A DNA stretch of 64,000 nucleotides from Chryseomonas sp014190935 (GCF_014190935.1 NZ_JACHVV010000003.1:434001-498000); one strand, 5' to 3'. Shown: positions 19,315 through 29,663, counted from the first letter of the stretch. Notes: generated by a model from the letters alone, not told the origin. Program-made: numbers and translations.

Positions 19315-20691
19315 ATGAGTAGCGGACGTATCGTACAAATCATCGGCGCCGTGATCGACGTGGAATTCCCGCGCGACGCGGTACCGCGCGTCTTTGACGC
19401 CCTCAAGGTGCAGGGTGCCGAAACCACCCTGGAAGTCCAGCAGCAGCTGGGCGACGGCGTGGTCCGTACCATTGCCATGGGTAGCACCGAAGGCCTCAAG
19501 CGCGGCCTGAACGTGGGCAACACCGGCGAGGCCATCAAGGTCCCGGTCGGCGTCAAGACCCTCGGCCGCATCATGGACGTGCTGGGCAACCCCATCGACG
19601 AAGCCGGCCCCATCGGCGAGGAAGAGCGCTGGGAAATCCACCGCAAGGCCCCGTCCTATGCAGAGCAGGCCGGTGGTAACGACCTGCTGGAAACCGGCAT
19701 CAAGGTCATCGACCTGGTCTGCCCCTTCGCCAAGGGCGGCAAGGTCGGCCTGTTCGGCGGCGCCGGCGTGGGCAAGACCGTCAACATGATGGAACTCATC
19801 CGTAACATCGCCATCGAGCACAGCGGTTATTCCGTGTTCGCCGGCGTGGGCGAGCGTACCCGTGAAGGGAACGACTTCTACCACGAGATGAAGGACTCCA
19901 ACGTTCTGGACAAGGTCGCCCTGGTCTATGGCCAGATGAACGAGCCGCCGGGCAACCGTCTGCGCGTGGCCCTGACCGGTCTGACCATGGCCGAGAAATT
20001 CCGTGACGAAGGCCGTGACGTCCTGCTGTTCGTCGACAACATCTACCGCTACACCCTGGCCGGCACCGAAGTGTCCGCGCTGCTGGGTCGTATGCCGTCC
20101 GCGGTGGGCTACCAGCCGACCCTGGCAGAGGAGATGGGTGTCCTGCAGGAGCGCATCACCTCCACCAAGCTGGGTTCGATCACCTCCGTGCAGGCCGTCT
20201 ACGTCCCTGCGGATGACTTGACCGACCCGTCCCCGGCAACCACCTTCGCCCACCTGGACGCCACCGTGGTTCTGTCCCGTGACATCGCCTCCCTGGGTAT
20301 CTACCCGGCAGTCGATCCCCTGGACTCCACCTCGCGCCAGCTGGACCCGAACGTGATCGGCCAGGAGCACTACGACACCGCTCGCGGCGTCCAGTACGTG
20401 CTGCAGCGCTACAAGGAACTGAAGGACATCATCGCGATCCTGGGCATGGACGAACTGTCCGAGTCCGACAAGCAGCTGGTATCCCGTGCTCGTAAGATCC
20501 AGCGCTTCCTATCCCAGCCGTTCTTCGTGGCCGAGGTCTTCACCGGTTCGCCCGGCAAGTACGTGTCCCTCAAGGACACCATCGCCGGCTTCTCCGGGAT
20601 CCTGCGTGGCGACTACGATCACCTGCCCGAGCAGGCGTTCTACATGGTCGGCGGCATCGACGAAGCCATCGAGAAAGCCAAGAAACTGTAA
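19315..20691 (+). CDS. atpD: F0F1 ATP synthase subunit beta
   Basis: Catalytic subunit of F1, three copies. It has 458 residues, with the P-loop GGAGVGKT near residue 147, the catalytic glutamate in AGVGERTREGNDFYHEM and the signature PAVDPLDSTSRQL near residue 340. ATG 19315 is preceded by GAGGAACGC. A terminator-like stem-loop follows before atpC. Confidence 0.98.
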   Translation: MSSGRIVQIIGAVIDVEFPRDAVPRVFDALKVQGAETTLEVQQQLGDGVVRTIAMGSTEGLKRGLNVGNTGEAIKVPVGVKTLGRIMDVLGNPIDEAGPIGEEERWEIHRKAPSYAEQAGGNDLLETGIKVIDLVCPFAKGGKVGLFGGAGVGKTVNMMELIRNIAIEHSGYSVFAGVGERTREGNDFYHEMKDSNVLDKVALVYGQMNEPPGNRLRVALTGLTMAEKFRDEGRDVLLFVDNIYRYTLAGTEVSALLGRMPSAVGYQPTLAEEMGVLQERITSTKLGSITSVQAVYVPADDLTDPSPATTFAHLDATVVLSRDIASLGIYPAVDPLDSTSRQLDPNVIGQEHYDTARGVQYVLQRYKELKDIIAILGMDELSESDKQLVSRARKIQRFLSQPFFVAEVFTGSPGKYVSLKDTIAGFSGILRGDYDHLPEQAFYMVGGIDEAIEKAKKL

Positions 20692-20696
20692 CTGCC

Positions 20697-20718
20697 GCGC
20701 CCGGCGACGGGCGCTTTT
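20697..20718 (+). terminator. Terminator-like hairpin between atpD and atpC
   Basis: GCGCCCG (20697-20703), tetraloop GCGA, CGGGCGC (20708-20714) and TTTT (20715-20718) make a compact intrinsic-terminator-like structure inside the operon. Partial termination would reduce atpC relative to atpD. Confidence 0.6.
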
Positions 20719-20729
20719 AGAGGCACGCT

Positions 20730-21155
20730 ATGGCCAAGACAGTCCAATGCGACATCGTCAGCGCGGAAGGGGAAATCTTCTCCGGCGCGGTGGAGATGAT
20801 CATCGCCCACGGCCACCTGGGTGATCTGGGTATCGCCCCGGGCCATGCGCCGCTGCTCACCGATCTGAAACCGGGCCCCATCCGCCTGGTCAAGGCCGGG
20901 GGCGCCGAGGAGGTGTTCTACATCTCCGGCGGTTTTCTGGAAGTGCAGCCGAATGTCGTCGAAGTGCTGGCCGATACCGCCAGCCGCGCCGGTGACATCG
21001 ACGAAGCTGCCGCTCTGGAAGCCAAGCAGCGCGCCGAGGCAGCGCTGAGCGACAAGGGCACGGAGTTCGACTACACCGCTGCCGCCACTCAGCTCGCCGA
21101 AGCCGCCGCCCAGCTGCGCACCATCCAGCAGCTCAAGCGGCAAGCCAAGCGCTAA
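20730..21155 (+). CDS. atpC: F0F1 ATP synthase subunit epsilon
   Basis: Single-copy subunit of the central stalk that also inhibits ATP hydrolysis. It has 141 residues, starts MAKTVQCDIVSAEGEIFSG, and has the beta-sandwich motif GDLGIAPGHAPLLTDLKPG near residue 32 and a C-terminal helical hairpin. It is the last gene of the atp operon, with a strong terminator after it. Confidence 0.97.
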   Translation: MAKTVQCDIVSAEGEIFSGAVEMIIAHGHLGDLGIAPGHAPLLTDLKPGPIRLVKAGGAEEVFYISGGFLEVQPNVVEVLADTASRAGDIDEAAALEAKQRAEAALSDKGTEFDYTAAATQLAEAAAQLRTIQQLKRQAKR

Positions 21156-21178
21156 GCGCAAGGTCAGGCTGTAACGAC

Positions 21179-21206
21179 AAGGGTAGCTTCGGCTACCCTT
21201 TTCTTT
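21179..21206 (+). terminator. Rho-independent terminator of the atp operon
   Basis: GGGTAGC, tetraloop TTCG, GCTACCC (21181-21198) followed by TTTTCTTTT. It is a textbook UUCG-loop terminator 24 bp after the atpC stop. Confidence 0.92.
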
Positions 21207-21309
21207 TGTCGCCCGAAAAGTGGGCGAGAAATTTCGCGTAGTCGGACTTGGAAGGCGCCTGTCGCCTTCGGTTGCCGGCTCGTCTCTTCCTCCTGTCTCC
21301 GAGGTTCCG

Positions 21310-22677
21310 ATGTCCCTGGAAATCGTCATCCTGGCTGCTGGCCAGGGCACCCGCATGAGATCCGCTCTACCCAAGGTGCTGCATCCCGTAGCCGGTCGCA
21401 GCATGCTGGGGCATGTCCTCGACCGTGCTCGTGAGTTGCAGCCGGCCGGCATCCATGTCGTCATCGGTCATGGCGCCGACCAGGTCCGCAGCCAGCTGGC
21501 CGCGGACGACGTCAGCTTCGTGGTCCAGGCCGAGCAACTCGGCACCGGCCATGCCGTAGCTCAGGCGGCGCCGGCGCTGACGGCGGAGCGGGTGCTGATC
21601 CTCTATGGCGATGTACCCCTGATCCAGACCGAGACCCTGCAGCGCCTGTTGCAGCAGGTGGATGACGGTCACCTGGCGCTGCTGACCGTGGAGCTGGACG
21701 ATCCCACCGGCTATGGGCGGATCCTGCGCGATGAGCAGGGGCGGGTAACCGCCATCGTCGAGCACAAGGACGCCAGCGACGCCCAGCGCGCCATTCGCGA
21801 AGGCAATACCGGCATCCTCGCGGTACCCGGTCGGCGCCTGGCGGATTGGCTGGGTCGCCTGTCCAACAGCAATGCCCAGGGCGAGTACTACTTGACCGAC
21901 GTCATCGCCCTCGCGGTGGCGGACGGCCTGACCATCGCCACCAGCCAGCCGGCGGATGCCATGGAAGTGCAGGGCGCCAACGATCGCCGGCAACTGGCCC
22001 AGCTGGAACGGCACTTCCAGCAGCGCGCCGCCGAGCGCCTGATGCTGCAGGGCGTGACCCTGCTGGATCCCCTGCGCTTCGATCAGCGTGGCCAGGTCGA
22101 GGCGGGTCGCGACGTCTCCATCGACGTCAATGTCATTCTCGAAGGCCGGGTGGTGCTGGAAGACGGCGTGAGCATCGGTCCGAATTGCGTGATCAAGGAC
22201 AGCGTGCTCAAGCGCGGCGCCATCATCAAGGCCAACAGTCATCTGGACGGCGCCGTGGTAGGGGAGGGCGCCGACGTCGGTCCCTTCGCCCGCCTGCGAC
22301 CGGGCAGCGAACTGGGCGCCAAGGCCCATGTAGGCAATTTCGTCGAACTGAAGAACGCCCACCTGCAGGCCGGCGCCAAGGCCGGGCACCTGAGCTACCT
22401 GGGTGATGCCAGCATCGGCCCGGACAGCAACATAGGGGCGGGCACCATCACCTGCAACTACGATGGTGCCAACAAGTTTCGAACCGAAATCGGCGCGGAT
22501 GTCTTCGTGGGTTCCAACAGCTCGCTGGTGGCCCCGGTCAGCCTCGGCGCGGGCGCGACCACCGCAGCAGGCTCGGTCATCACGGCCGATGTGCCCGCTG
22601 ATGCCCTGGCCCTGGGGCGGGCCCGGCAGGTCAACAAGACCAGCTGGCAGCGGCCGAAGAAGACCCCCAAGACTTGA
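21310..22677 (+). CDS. glmU: Bifunctional N-acetylglucosamine-1-phosphate uridyltransferase / glucosamine-1-phosphate acetyltransferase
   Basis: Catalyses the last two steps to UDP-GlcNAc, the precursor of peptidoglycan and LPS. It has 455 residues. The N-terminal nucleotidyltransferase shows LAAGQGTRMRSALPKVLHP; the C-terminal left-handed beta-helix shows hexapeptide repeats and the NYDGANKFRT and GSNSSLVAPV motifs. ATG 21310 is chosen because it gives the family start MSLEIVILAAG; an upstream in-frame extension is not conserved in type. It lies with glmR and glmS of the same pathway. Confidence 0.97.
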   Translation: MSLEIVILAAGQGTRMRSALPKVLHPVAGRSMLGHVLDRARELQPAGIHVVIGHGADQVRSQLAADDVSFVVQAEQLGTGHAVAQAAPALTAERVLILYGDVPLIQTETLQRLLQQVDDGHLALLTVELDDPTGYGRILRDEQGRVTAIVEHKDASDAQRAIREGNTGILAVPGRRLADWLGRLSNSNAQGEYYLTDVIALAVADGLTIATSQPADAMEVQGANDRRQLAQLERHFQQRAAERLMLQGVTLLDPLRFDQRGQVEAGRDVSIDVNVILEGRVVLEDGVSIGPNCVIKDSVLKRGAIIKANSHLDGAVVGEGADVGPFARLRPGSELGAKAHVGNFVELKNAHLQAGAKAGHLSYLGDASIGPDSNIGAGTITCNYDGANKFRTEIGADVFVGSNSSLVAPVSLGAGATTAAGSVITADVPADALALGRARQVNKTSWQRPKKTPKT

Positions 22678-22699
22678 CGGCTGCTCGCTATTAGGTTTT

Positions 22700-22728
22700 G
22701 ATTCGATCCATTATCTTTCGAATCGAAA
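22700..22728. promoter_or_regulatory. Palindromic operator immediately upstream of glmR
   Basis: GATTCGA (22700-22706) and TCGAATC (22718-22724) form a 7-bp inverted repeat with an 11-base spacer. Overlapping it, TTTCGA-A-TCGAAA (22716-22728) is a second palindrome ending 3 bases before the ATG. TCG/CGA half-sites with an A/T spacer resemble operators of DeoR-family GlpR proteins. Autoregulation by GlmR is inference. Confidence 0.5.
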
Positions 22729-22731
22729 TTT

Positions 22732-23502
22732 ATGACCCGTCGCAATACCGCGCAGCGCCGTCACGCCATCCTCGCCCAGCTCCAGGAGCAGGGCGAGGTC
22801 AGCGTGGACGGGCTGGCCCGTCAGCTGGAGACCTCCGAGGTCACCATCCGCAAGGACCTGGCCGCCCTCGAGCGCAATGGCCTGCTGCTGCGTCGCTATG
22901 GCGGCGCGGTGGCCATGCCCCAGGAGCTGCTGGCCGAGGCACCGCCCCAGGCGTCGCCCTTCAAGCAGGCCATCGCCCGGGCCGCGGCCCAGCGCCTGCG
23001 CGAACATGCACGGATCATCATCGACTGCGGCAGCACCACGGCGGCGCTGATTCCCCAGCTCGATCGCCGTCCCGGCCTGGTGGTCATGACCAATTCCCTG
23101 CAGGTGGCCATGGCGCTGCGCGAGCTGGAGCAGGAACCCATGCTGCTGATGACCGGCGGCACCTGGGATCCGCACTCGGAATCCTTCCAGGGCCAGGTTG
23201 CCGAGCAGGTGCTCCGCTCCTACGACTTCGACCAGCTGTTCATCGGCGCTGACGGCCTCGATCCGGAGCGTGGCACCACTACCTTCAACGAGCATCTGTC
23301 GCTGTCGCGGGTGATGGCCGAGGTGGCGCGGGAGGTGGTGGTCATGGCCGAAGCGAGCAAGCTGGGCAGGCGAATTCCCAATCTGGAACTACCTTGGGAA
23401 AGGGTGGACGTGCTCATTACCGACGAGCGCCTGCCCGCCGAAGCGGCCCGGGCGATCGAAACCCAGGGGGTACAGGTGGTCTGCGCCCCTGTGGAAAACT
23501 AG
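22732..23502 (+). CDS. glmR: DeoR-family transcriptional regulator GlmR
   Basis: DeoR/GlpR-type repressor located between glmU and glmS, the position of GlmR in other pseudomonads. The 256 residues have an N-terminal winged helix (RRHAILAQLQEQGEVSVDGL, then SEVTIRKDLAALERNGLLLR) and a C-terminal sugar-phosphate-binding domain with IDCGSTTAAL and a later GADGLD. It probably senses an amino-sugar phosphate, as its relatives do. ATG 22732 lacks a clear ribosome-binding site because a palindrome occupies that position. Confidence 0.85.
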   Translation: MTRRNTAQRRHAILAQLQEQGEVSVDGLARQLETSEVTIRKDLAALERNGLLLRRYGGAVAMPQELLAEAPPQASPFKQAIARAAAQRLREHARIIIDCGSTTAALIPQLDRRPGLVVMTNSLQVAMALRELEQEPMLLMTGGTWDPHSESFQGQVAEQVLRSYDFDQLFIGADGLDPERGTTTFNEHLSLSRVMAEVAREVVVMAEASKLGRRIPNLELPWERVDVLITDERLPAEAARAIETQGVQVVCAPVEN

Positions 23503-23511
23503 ACAATCAGG

Positions 23512-23548
23512 TCATCCACAGCTGGCCCCGCTGGGTCGCTGTGGATAA
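23512..23548. promoter_or_regulatory. Pair of inverted DnaA boxes upstream of glmS
   Basis: TCATCCACA (23512-23520, one mismatch) and the perfect TGTGGATAA (23540-23548) face each other and together form a 9-bp inverted repeat (23514-23522 and 23538-23546). They lie in the 66-bp glmR-glmS gap, 20 bp before the glmS ATG. DnaA could therefore affect glmS, or the repeat may act as an RNA hairpin. Confidence 0.55.
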
Positions 23549-23568
23549 ACCAGCAACGGGAGGTAAGC

Positions 23569-25404
<1,836 letters not shown>

Positions 25405-25406
25405 GT

Positions 25407-25422
25407 GGTTCCACGTGGAACC
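25407..25422. other. parS: parS-like perfect palindrome between glmS and the convergent gene
   Basis: GGTTCCACGTGGAACC is a perfect 16-bp palindrome that matches the parS consensus except for the two symmetric outermost bases. It fills almost all of the 18-bp gap between the glmS stop and the stop of the convergent gene. It could bind ParB, and it could also fold as a short terminator stem in either direction. Confidence 0.75.
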
Positions 25423-25773
25423 TCAGGGCACGCGCCAGCGGCCCTGATTCTGCTGGCTGCAGGCGACGGCCAGAAAGCGGCCGTCGCCGGGCTCGCCGTA
25501 ATAGTGGATGTCCTGTCGATAGGGCACGCCAGGACTGCGTGCACCCTGGCAGATACCGATCTCGCCGACCGGGCAGCGGTCGACGAAGCTGACCTCGGTC
25601 TGCTGACCCTTGAGCTGCGGCTGGCAGAAGCCGTCGCGAAACAGCGGGGCGGGGATGTCGATGTTGCTCTGGCAGATCTGCACGTCCACACTGCCCTGAC
25701 GACTGCGGATCACGCAGGCATCGGCGAGTGCCAGTGACGGCAACAGCAGCAGCGGGATCAGCGATCGCCACAT
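25423..25773 (-). CDS. Hypothetical secreted protein
   Basis: A 116-residue protein with a likely signal peptide (MWRSLIPLLLLPSLALA, cleavage after ALA). The mature part contains about five cysteines (DACVIRS, QICQS, GFCQPQ, RCPVGE, GICQG, VACSQ), suggesting periplasmic disulfides. No family is recognised. A ribosome-binding site GGAGATGGGCTGGA precedes the ATG. It is convergent to glmS and divergent from the COG0523 gene. Confidence 0.8.
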   Translation of the reverse strand: MWRSLIPLLLLPSLALADACVIRSRQGSVDVQICQSNIDIPAPLFRDGFCQPQLKGQQTEVSFVDRCPVGEIGICQGARSPGVPYRQDIHYYGEPGDGRFLAVACSQQNQGRWRVP

Positions 25774-25824
25774 TCCAGCCCATCTCCTCGATCAAATCGC
25801 CACTCTAGCATTCGACCTCTCGCC

Positions 25825-26781
25825 ATGCGCCTCGCCGATATCAAGACCCATGTGATCGCCGGTCCTCTGGGGGCCGGCAAGACCACCCTGATCCGCCAGT
25901 TGTTCGCCCAGCGTCCCGCCCATGAGCGTTGGGCGATCCTGGTCAACGAATTCGGCCAGGTCGGACTCGACGCGGCGCTCATGACTCCGGACGACGAGGG
26001 CCTGAGTATTGCTGAGGTCCCGGGCGGTTGCCTGTGCTGCGTCCAGGGTGTGCCCCTGCAGGTGGCCCTCACGCGGTTGTTGCGGCGCGCTCGGCCGCAG
26101 CGGCTGATCATCGAGCCCTCAGGTCTTGGCCATCCCGCCAGCCTCTGTCGGCTACTCCAGGCCTCGCCCTGGGCCGGGGTGCTGAGCTTGCAACCCCTGG
26201 TCTGGGTAGTGGACGCCCGGCAGGTGCTGGAACGCCAGCCCCTGCCGGAGGCCCAACAACAGGCGCTGGAGCAGGCCGGTCTGGTCGTGCTCAACAAGAG
26301 CTCCGGTCTGGACCGCACCCTCCTGCCTGCGCAACTGGGCAACCGGCCGCTGTACTGGACCGAAGAAGGGCGGATCCCCCTGGCCGAACTGCCCCTGGCA
26401 AACACCGAGGCATCGGCTGGCGGCGAGTTGCCCGAGCCTGGCACCGCCACCAGCCCGCAGGCACTGCTGCTGCCGGGGCGTCCGCTGCGCTTCAGTCATA
26501 CCCAAGAGGGACACCAGGCCGTCGGTTGGCGCTGGCATCCCAGCCACAGCTTCGATGGGCTGGCGCTGCTGGCCCTGCTGGGTGGTCTTCCTGGGCTGAT
26601 CAGGCTGAAGGCGGTCCTGCAGCTGGCGGATGGCTGGCAGGCCTACAACGGTCTCGCCGGGGAAGGTCGCTGGGAACCGACCCTATGGCGGCGTGACAAC
26701 CGGCTGGAGCTGATCCTGGAGGAGAGGCCGGACCTAGAGGCCCTCGAAAAGGATCTGCGCGGGACCATTCGCGACATTTGA
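25825..26781 (+). CDS. COG0523-family GTPase (CobW/YjiA-like metal chaperone)
   Basis: G3E-family GTPase of 318 residues. Walker A is GPLGAGKTT near residue 13, the metal-binding CxCC motif is GGCLCC near residue 70, and the guanine-specificity motif is a variant NKSSGLD. Family members deliver or sense metals such as zinc or cobalt. The C-terminal domain (residues 210-318) is the usual CobW_C type. No Zur-like box was seen upstream. It is followed by a Fur box and tonB, so a metal context is clear, but the specific metal is unknown. Confidence 0.85.
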   Translation: MRLADIKTHVIAGPLGAGKTTLIRQLFAQRPAHERWAILVNEFGQVGLDAALMTPDDEGLSIAEVPGGCLCCVQGVPLQVALTRLLRRARPQRLIIEPSGLGHPASLCRLLQASPWAGVLSLQPLVWVVDARQVLERQPLPEAQQQALEQAGLVVLNKSSGLDRTLLPAQLGNRPLYWTEEGRIPLAELPLANTEASAGGELPEPGTATSPQALLLPGRPLRFSHTQEGHQAVGWRWHPSHSFDGLALLALLGGLPGLIRLKAVLQLADGWQAYNGLAGEGRWEPTLWRRDNRLELILEERPDLEALEKDLRGTIRDI

Positions 26782-26800
26782 GGTTGCCAAATTTGTTCAG

Positions 26801-26819
26801 TTAATGATAATGATTATTA
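26801..26819. promoter_or_regulatory. Fur box upstream of tonB
   Basis: TTAATGATAATGATTATTA is a good match to the Fur consensus GATAATGATAATCATTATC and sits 28 bp before the tonB ATG. It predicts iron repression of tonB. Confidence 0.85.
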
Positions 26820-26846
26820 AATTTACTTCCTCTGCGTATTGCTCAC

Positions 26847-27866
26847 ATGGCTCCGACGTCGCTTGCCAAGCCTGAACCCTTCGTAATTGCCGCGCGTTCT
26901 GACGGTGACGAGGTGGAATCCGTCCAGGGACCCGTTAGGGCCGGCGACGTGGAGCCGGTGGCAGGGGTCAATGCCGAGCGAAGCGAGCCTTCGGCCACCA
27001 TCTTGTCGTTCCGCATGCCCGAGCGTAATGAAGAGATCCTGACCCCGGTACTGACCCCGGTCGGTGCGGCCGAGCCGGGCGAGCAGCCACCGCGTGGCCG
27101 CGGCTGGGGCGCCGCCTCGGCGCTGTCGCTGATCATGCACGCCAGTATGGCAGCGGCCCTGTTCCTGGTGGTCCAGGCGCCGCCGGAGTTGAAGATCGCC
27201 AAGGGTGACGAACCCATGCAGGTCAGCTTCATCCAGTTGCCCAAGCCGGTTCCCGAACCCCCGGCGCCGACCCCGGCACCGCCCGCGCCGCCGCCACCAC
27301 AACCCGAACCGCCGCCCCCGGAGCCACCCAAGCCCGTGGAACCGCCGAAGCCGGTGGAGCCGCCCAAGCCGGTGGTGGAAAAGCCCAAACCCAAGCCGAA
27401 GCCCAAGCCGGTCGAGCACAGCCAGCAGAAGCCGCTGCCGAAAAAGGTCGAGCCTGCACCGGAGCCCGTCGCCCAGGCCGCGCCGTCACCGGCACCCGCG
27501 CCTGCGGCCAGCGCCGCACCCAGTCAGCCGGCACCCGCCGCGGCACCATCCGGCCCGCCAAAGACCGCGGGCCTGCCTACCGGCAGCATCGACGACGCCG
27601 ATATCCGGCCGGTCAAGATGACACCGCCGGAATATCCGGAAATGCTCCGTCGTCGCGGTGTGGGTGGCGAGGTGCGGGTGATGTTCACCGTGACCGCGGA
27701 CGGTCGACTGGCCGATATCCAGGTGCTGGAAGCCTCCAACAAGCAACTGGAGCGCGCCGTGCTCGAGGTACTGGGTGAATGGCGCTTCGCCCCGCGTGTC
27801 TCCGGTGGTCAGATCGTGCCGCGCAAGGCCACCAAGACCTTCAACTTCAAGATCCAGCGCCGCTAG
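26847..27866 (+). CDS. tonB: Energy transducer TonB (TonB1-like, long cytoplasmic N-terminus)
   Basis: Transmits the proton-motive force from ExbB/ExbD to outer-membrane receptors. The 339 residues include an N-terminal cytoplasmic extension of about 90 residues, a membrane anchor (ALSLIMHASMAAALFLVV), a long Pro/Lys/Glu-rich periplasmic spacer with repeated EPPKPV units, and a C-terminal domain with PPEYPEMLRRRGVGGEV near residue 255. The extended N-terminus is a known trait of Pseudomonas TonB1. exbBD are not in the window. The gene ends 4 bp before the convergent antiporter gene. Confidence 0.95.
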   Translation: MAPTSLAKPEPFVIAARSDGDEVESVQGPVRAGDVEPVAGVNAERSEPSATILSFRMPERNEEILTPVLTPVGAAEPGEQPPRGRGWGAASALSLIMHASMAAALFLVVQAPPELKIAKGDEPMQVSFIQLPKPVPEPPAPTPAPPAPPPPQPEPPPPEPPKPVEPPKPVEPPKPVVEKPKPKPKPKPVEHSQQKPLPKKVEPAPEPVAQAAPSPAPAPAASAAPSQPAPAAAPSGPPKTAGLPTGSIDDADIRPVKMTPPEYPEMLRRRGVGGEVRVMFTVTADGRLADIQVLEASNKQLERAVLEVLGEWRFAPRVSGGQIVPRKATKTFNFKIQRR

Positions 27867-27870
27867 GTCG

Positions 27871-29589
27871 TCAGGCGACGGAGCCCCTGGGCTGGGCCTC
27901 GTGCTCCCCGGGCCGCTCCAGGCCCAGATAGCGGAACATGCCATGGGCGATCTCGCGTTCGCCCATGATCACCTCGTCCACGCCATTGGCTTCCAGATGC
28001 CGGATCTCGTCGTCGTGATGGGCGCGGGCGAGGATGTGCAGATCCGGCGCCAGCTCCCGCGCCCGGCGACCGATCTCGGCAGCTTCGAAGCCGTTGGGAA
28101 TCGCCAGCAGCAGCGCCCGCGCCTCCTTGAGCCTGGCCCGCGCCAGTACCTTGTCCTGGGTCGCGTTGCCGAGGATCACCTTGAACCCCTGCTGGCGTAG
28201 CGCCGTGACGTGCTCGGGCTCGTCCGAGATGACTATCAGCGGCGGACCCTGGTGGTCCAGGCGATCGCAGATGTAACGACCCACCCGCCCATAGCCCACC
28301 AGCACCAGGTGACCGCTCTGCTCGACCGGCTCGGGTTCGTCGTCCAGTTCCGGGGCATGCTTGCCCTTGGCATTGATCAGCCGTCGGCCTTCGCGGCGTT
28401 CCATCCAGGGCTGCAGGCGATCGATGCCGTGAAACAGCAGCGGATTGAGGATGATGGAGATGATGGCGGCGGCCAGGATGAGGTCGTGAGCGCTCTGGTC
28501 GAGCAATTTCAGCGACAGGCCGAGACTAGCGAGGATAAAGGAGAACTCGCCGATCTGCGCCAGGCTGGCGGCGATGGTCAGGGCCACGCTCAGCGGTCGG
28601 CGATAGGCCAGGACGATCAGGGTCGCGGCGATCGACTTGCCAAGGACGATGACTGCCACCGTGGCCAGTACCGCCAGGGGTTGTTCCAGCAGGATCTCCG
28701 GATCGAACAGGCAACCCACCGAAAAGAAGAACAGCACGGCGAAGGCTTCGCGCAGAGGCAGCGAATTCTCCGCGGCGTCGTGGCTGAGTTCCGACTCGTT
28801 GAGCACCACGCCGGCAAAGAAGGCGCCCAGGGCGAAGGACACCCCGAACAGCGAGGCCGAGCCGTAGGCGATGCCCATGGCGATGGCCAGGGTCGCCAGG
28901 GTGAAGAGCTCGCGCGAACCGGTACGGACCACCCGGGCCAGCAGCCAGGGGATTACCCGCCGGCCCACCAGCAGCATCAGGGCGATGAAGGCACCGACCT
29001 TGAGCGCGGTGAGGCCTAGTTCCAGGCCCAGGCTCTGGCCCGACTCTTCGCCGCTGTCGCCACCCAGCGGCCCGGCCAGCGCCGGCAGTACCACCAGGGC
29101 CAGCACCATCAGCAGGTCTTCCACGATCAGCCAGCCCACGGCGATCCGTCCGCGCCGGCTCTCCACCATCTGCCGTTCTTCCAGCGCCCGCAGCAGCACC
29201 ACGGTACTGGCTACCGACAGCGACAGGCCAAAGACCAGGCCGCTGCCCAGGCCCCAGCCCAGGAAATGGCTCACGCCCATGCCCATCAGGGTGGCGGCGG
29301 CGATCTGCACGATGGCGCCGGGAATGGCGATGCGTTTGACCGCCAGTAGATCCTTGATGGAGAAGTGTAGACCCACGCCGAACATCAGCAGGATGACGCC
29401 GATCTCGGTCAATTCCTTGGACAGCTCGGGATCGGCGACGAAGCCGGGCGTGAAGGGGCCGGCGGCCACTCCGGCGAGCAGATAGCCGGCGATGGGCGGC
29501 AGGCGCAGGCGGGTGGCCAGGGTGCCGAAGGCGAACGCCAGGACCAGGCCGATCGCCAGGGTGGATATCAGGGGGGTGTCATGGGACAT
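27871..29589 (-). CDS. ybaL: CPA2-family cation:proton antiporter with TrkA-N domain (YbaL-like)
   Basis: Membrane antiporter of 572 residues. About twelve membrane segments fill residues 5-385 (LRLPPIAGYLLAGVAAGPFTPG, ILLMFGVGLHFSIKDL, GLSLSVASTVVLLRALEE). A cytoplasmic NAD-binding TrkA-N domain follows with GYGRVGRYICDRL near residue 418. The family exports K+ or Na+ in exchange for H+. The layout matches E. coli YbaL; substrate is not determinable here. Confidence 0.9.
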   Translation of the reverse strand: MSHDTPLISTLAIGLVLAFAFGTLATRLRLPPIAGYLLAGVAAGPFTPGFVADPELSKELTEIGVILLMFGVGLHFSIKDLLAVKRIAIPGAIVQIAAATLMGMGVSHFLGWGLGSGLVFGLSLSVASTVVLLRALEERQMVESRRGRIAVGWLIVEDLLMVLALVVLPALAGPLGGDSGEESGQSLGLELGLTALKVGAFIALMLLVGRRVIPWLLARVVRTGSRELFTLATLAIAMGIAYGSASLFGVSFALGAFFAGVVLNESELSHDAAENSLPLREAFAVLFFFSVGCLFDPEILLEQPLAVLATVAVIVLGKSIAATLIVLAYRRPLSVALTIAASLAQIGEFSFILASLGLSLKLLDQSAHDLILAAAIISIILNPLLFHGIDRLQPWMERREGRRLINAKGKHAPELDDEPEPVEQSGHLVLVGYGRVGRYICDRLDHQGPPLIVISDEPEHVTALRQQGFKVILGNATQDKVLARARLKEARALLLAIPNGFEAAEIGRRARELAPDLHILARAHHDDEIRHLEANGVDEVIMGEREIAHGMFRYLGLERPGEHEAQPRGSVA

Positions 29590-29663
29590 GCTGGCTCCAA
29601 GGATTTGGATTGCCAGATCCTGGAGCCGCTGCCGTCGAACGACGGCGACCTAGCCGGCAAAAC

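Noticed and set aside
23503..23568. glmS ribozyme
   Set aside because: The leader is only 66 bp and the ribozyme is confined to Gram-positive-type leaders.
25405..25822. Tn7-like insertion at attTn7
   Set aside because: No tns genes or terminal repeats occur downstream of glmS; the next sequence is an ordinary small gene.
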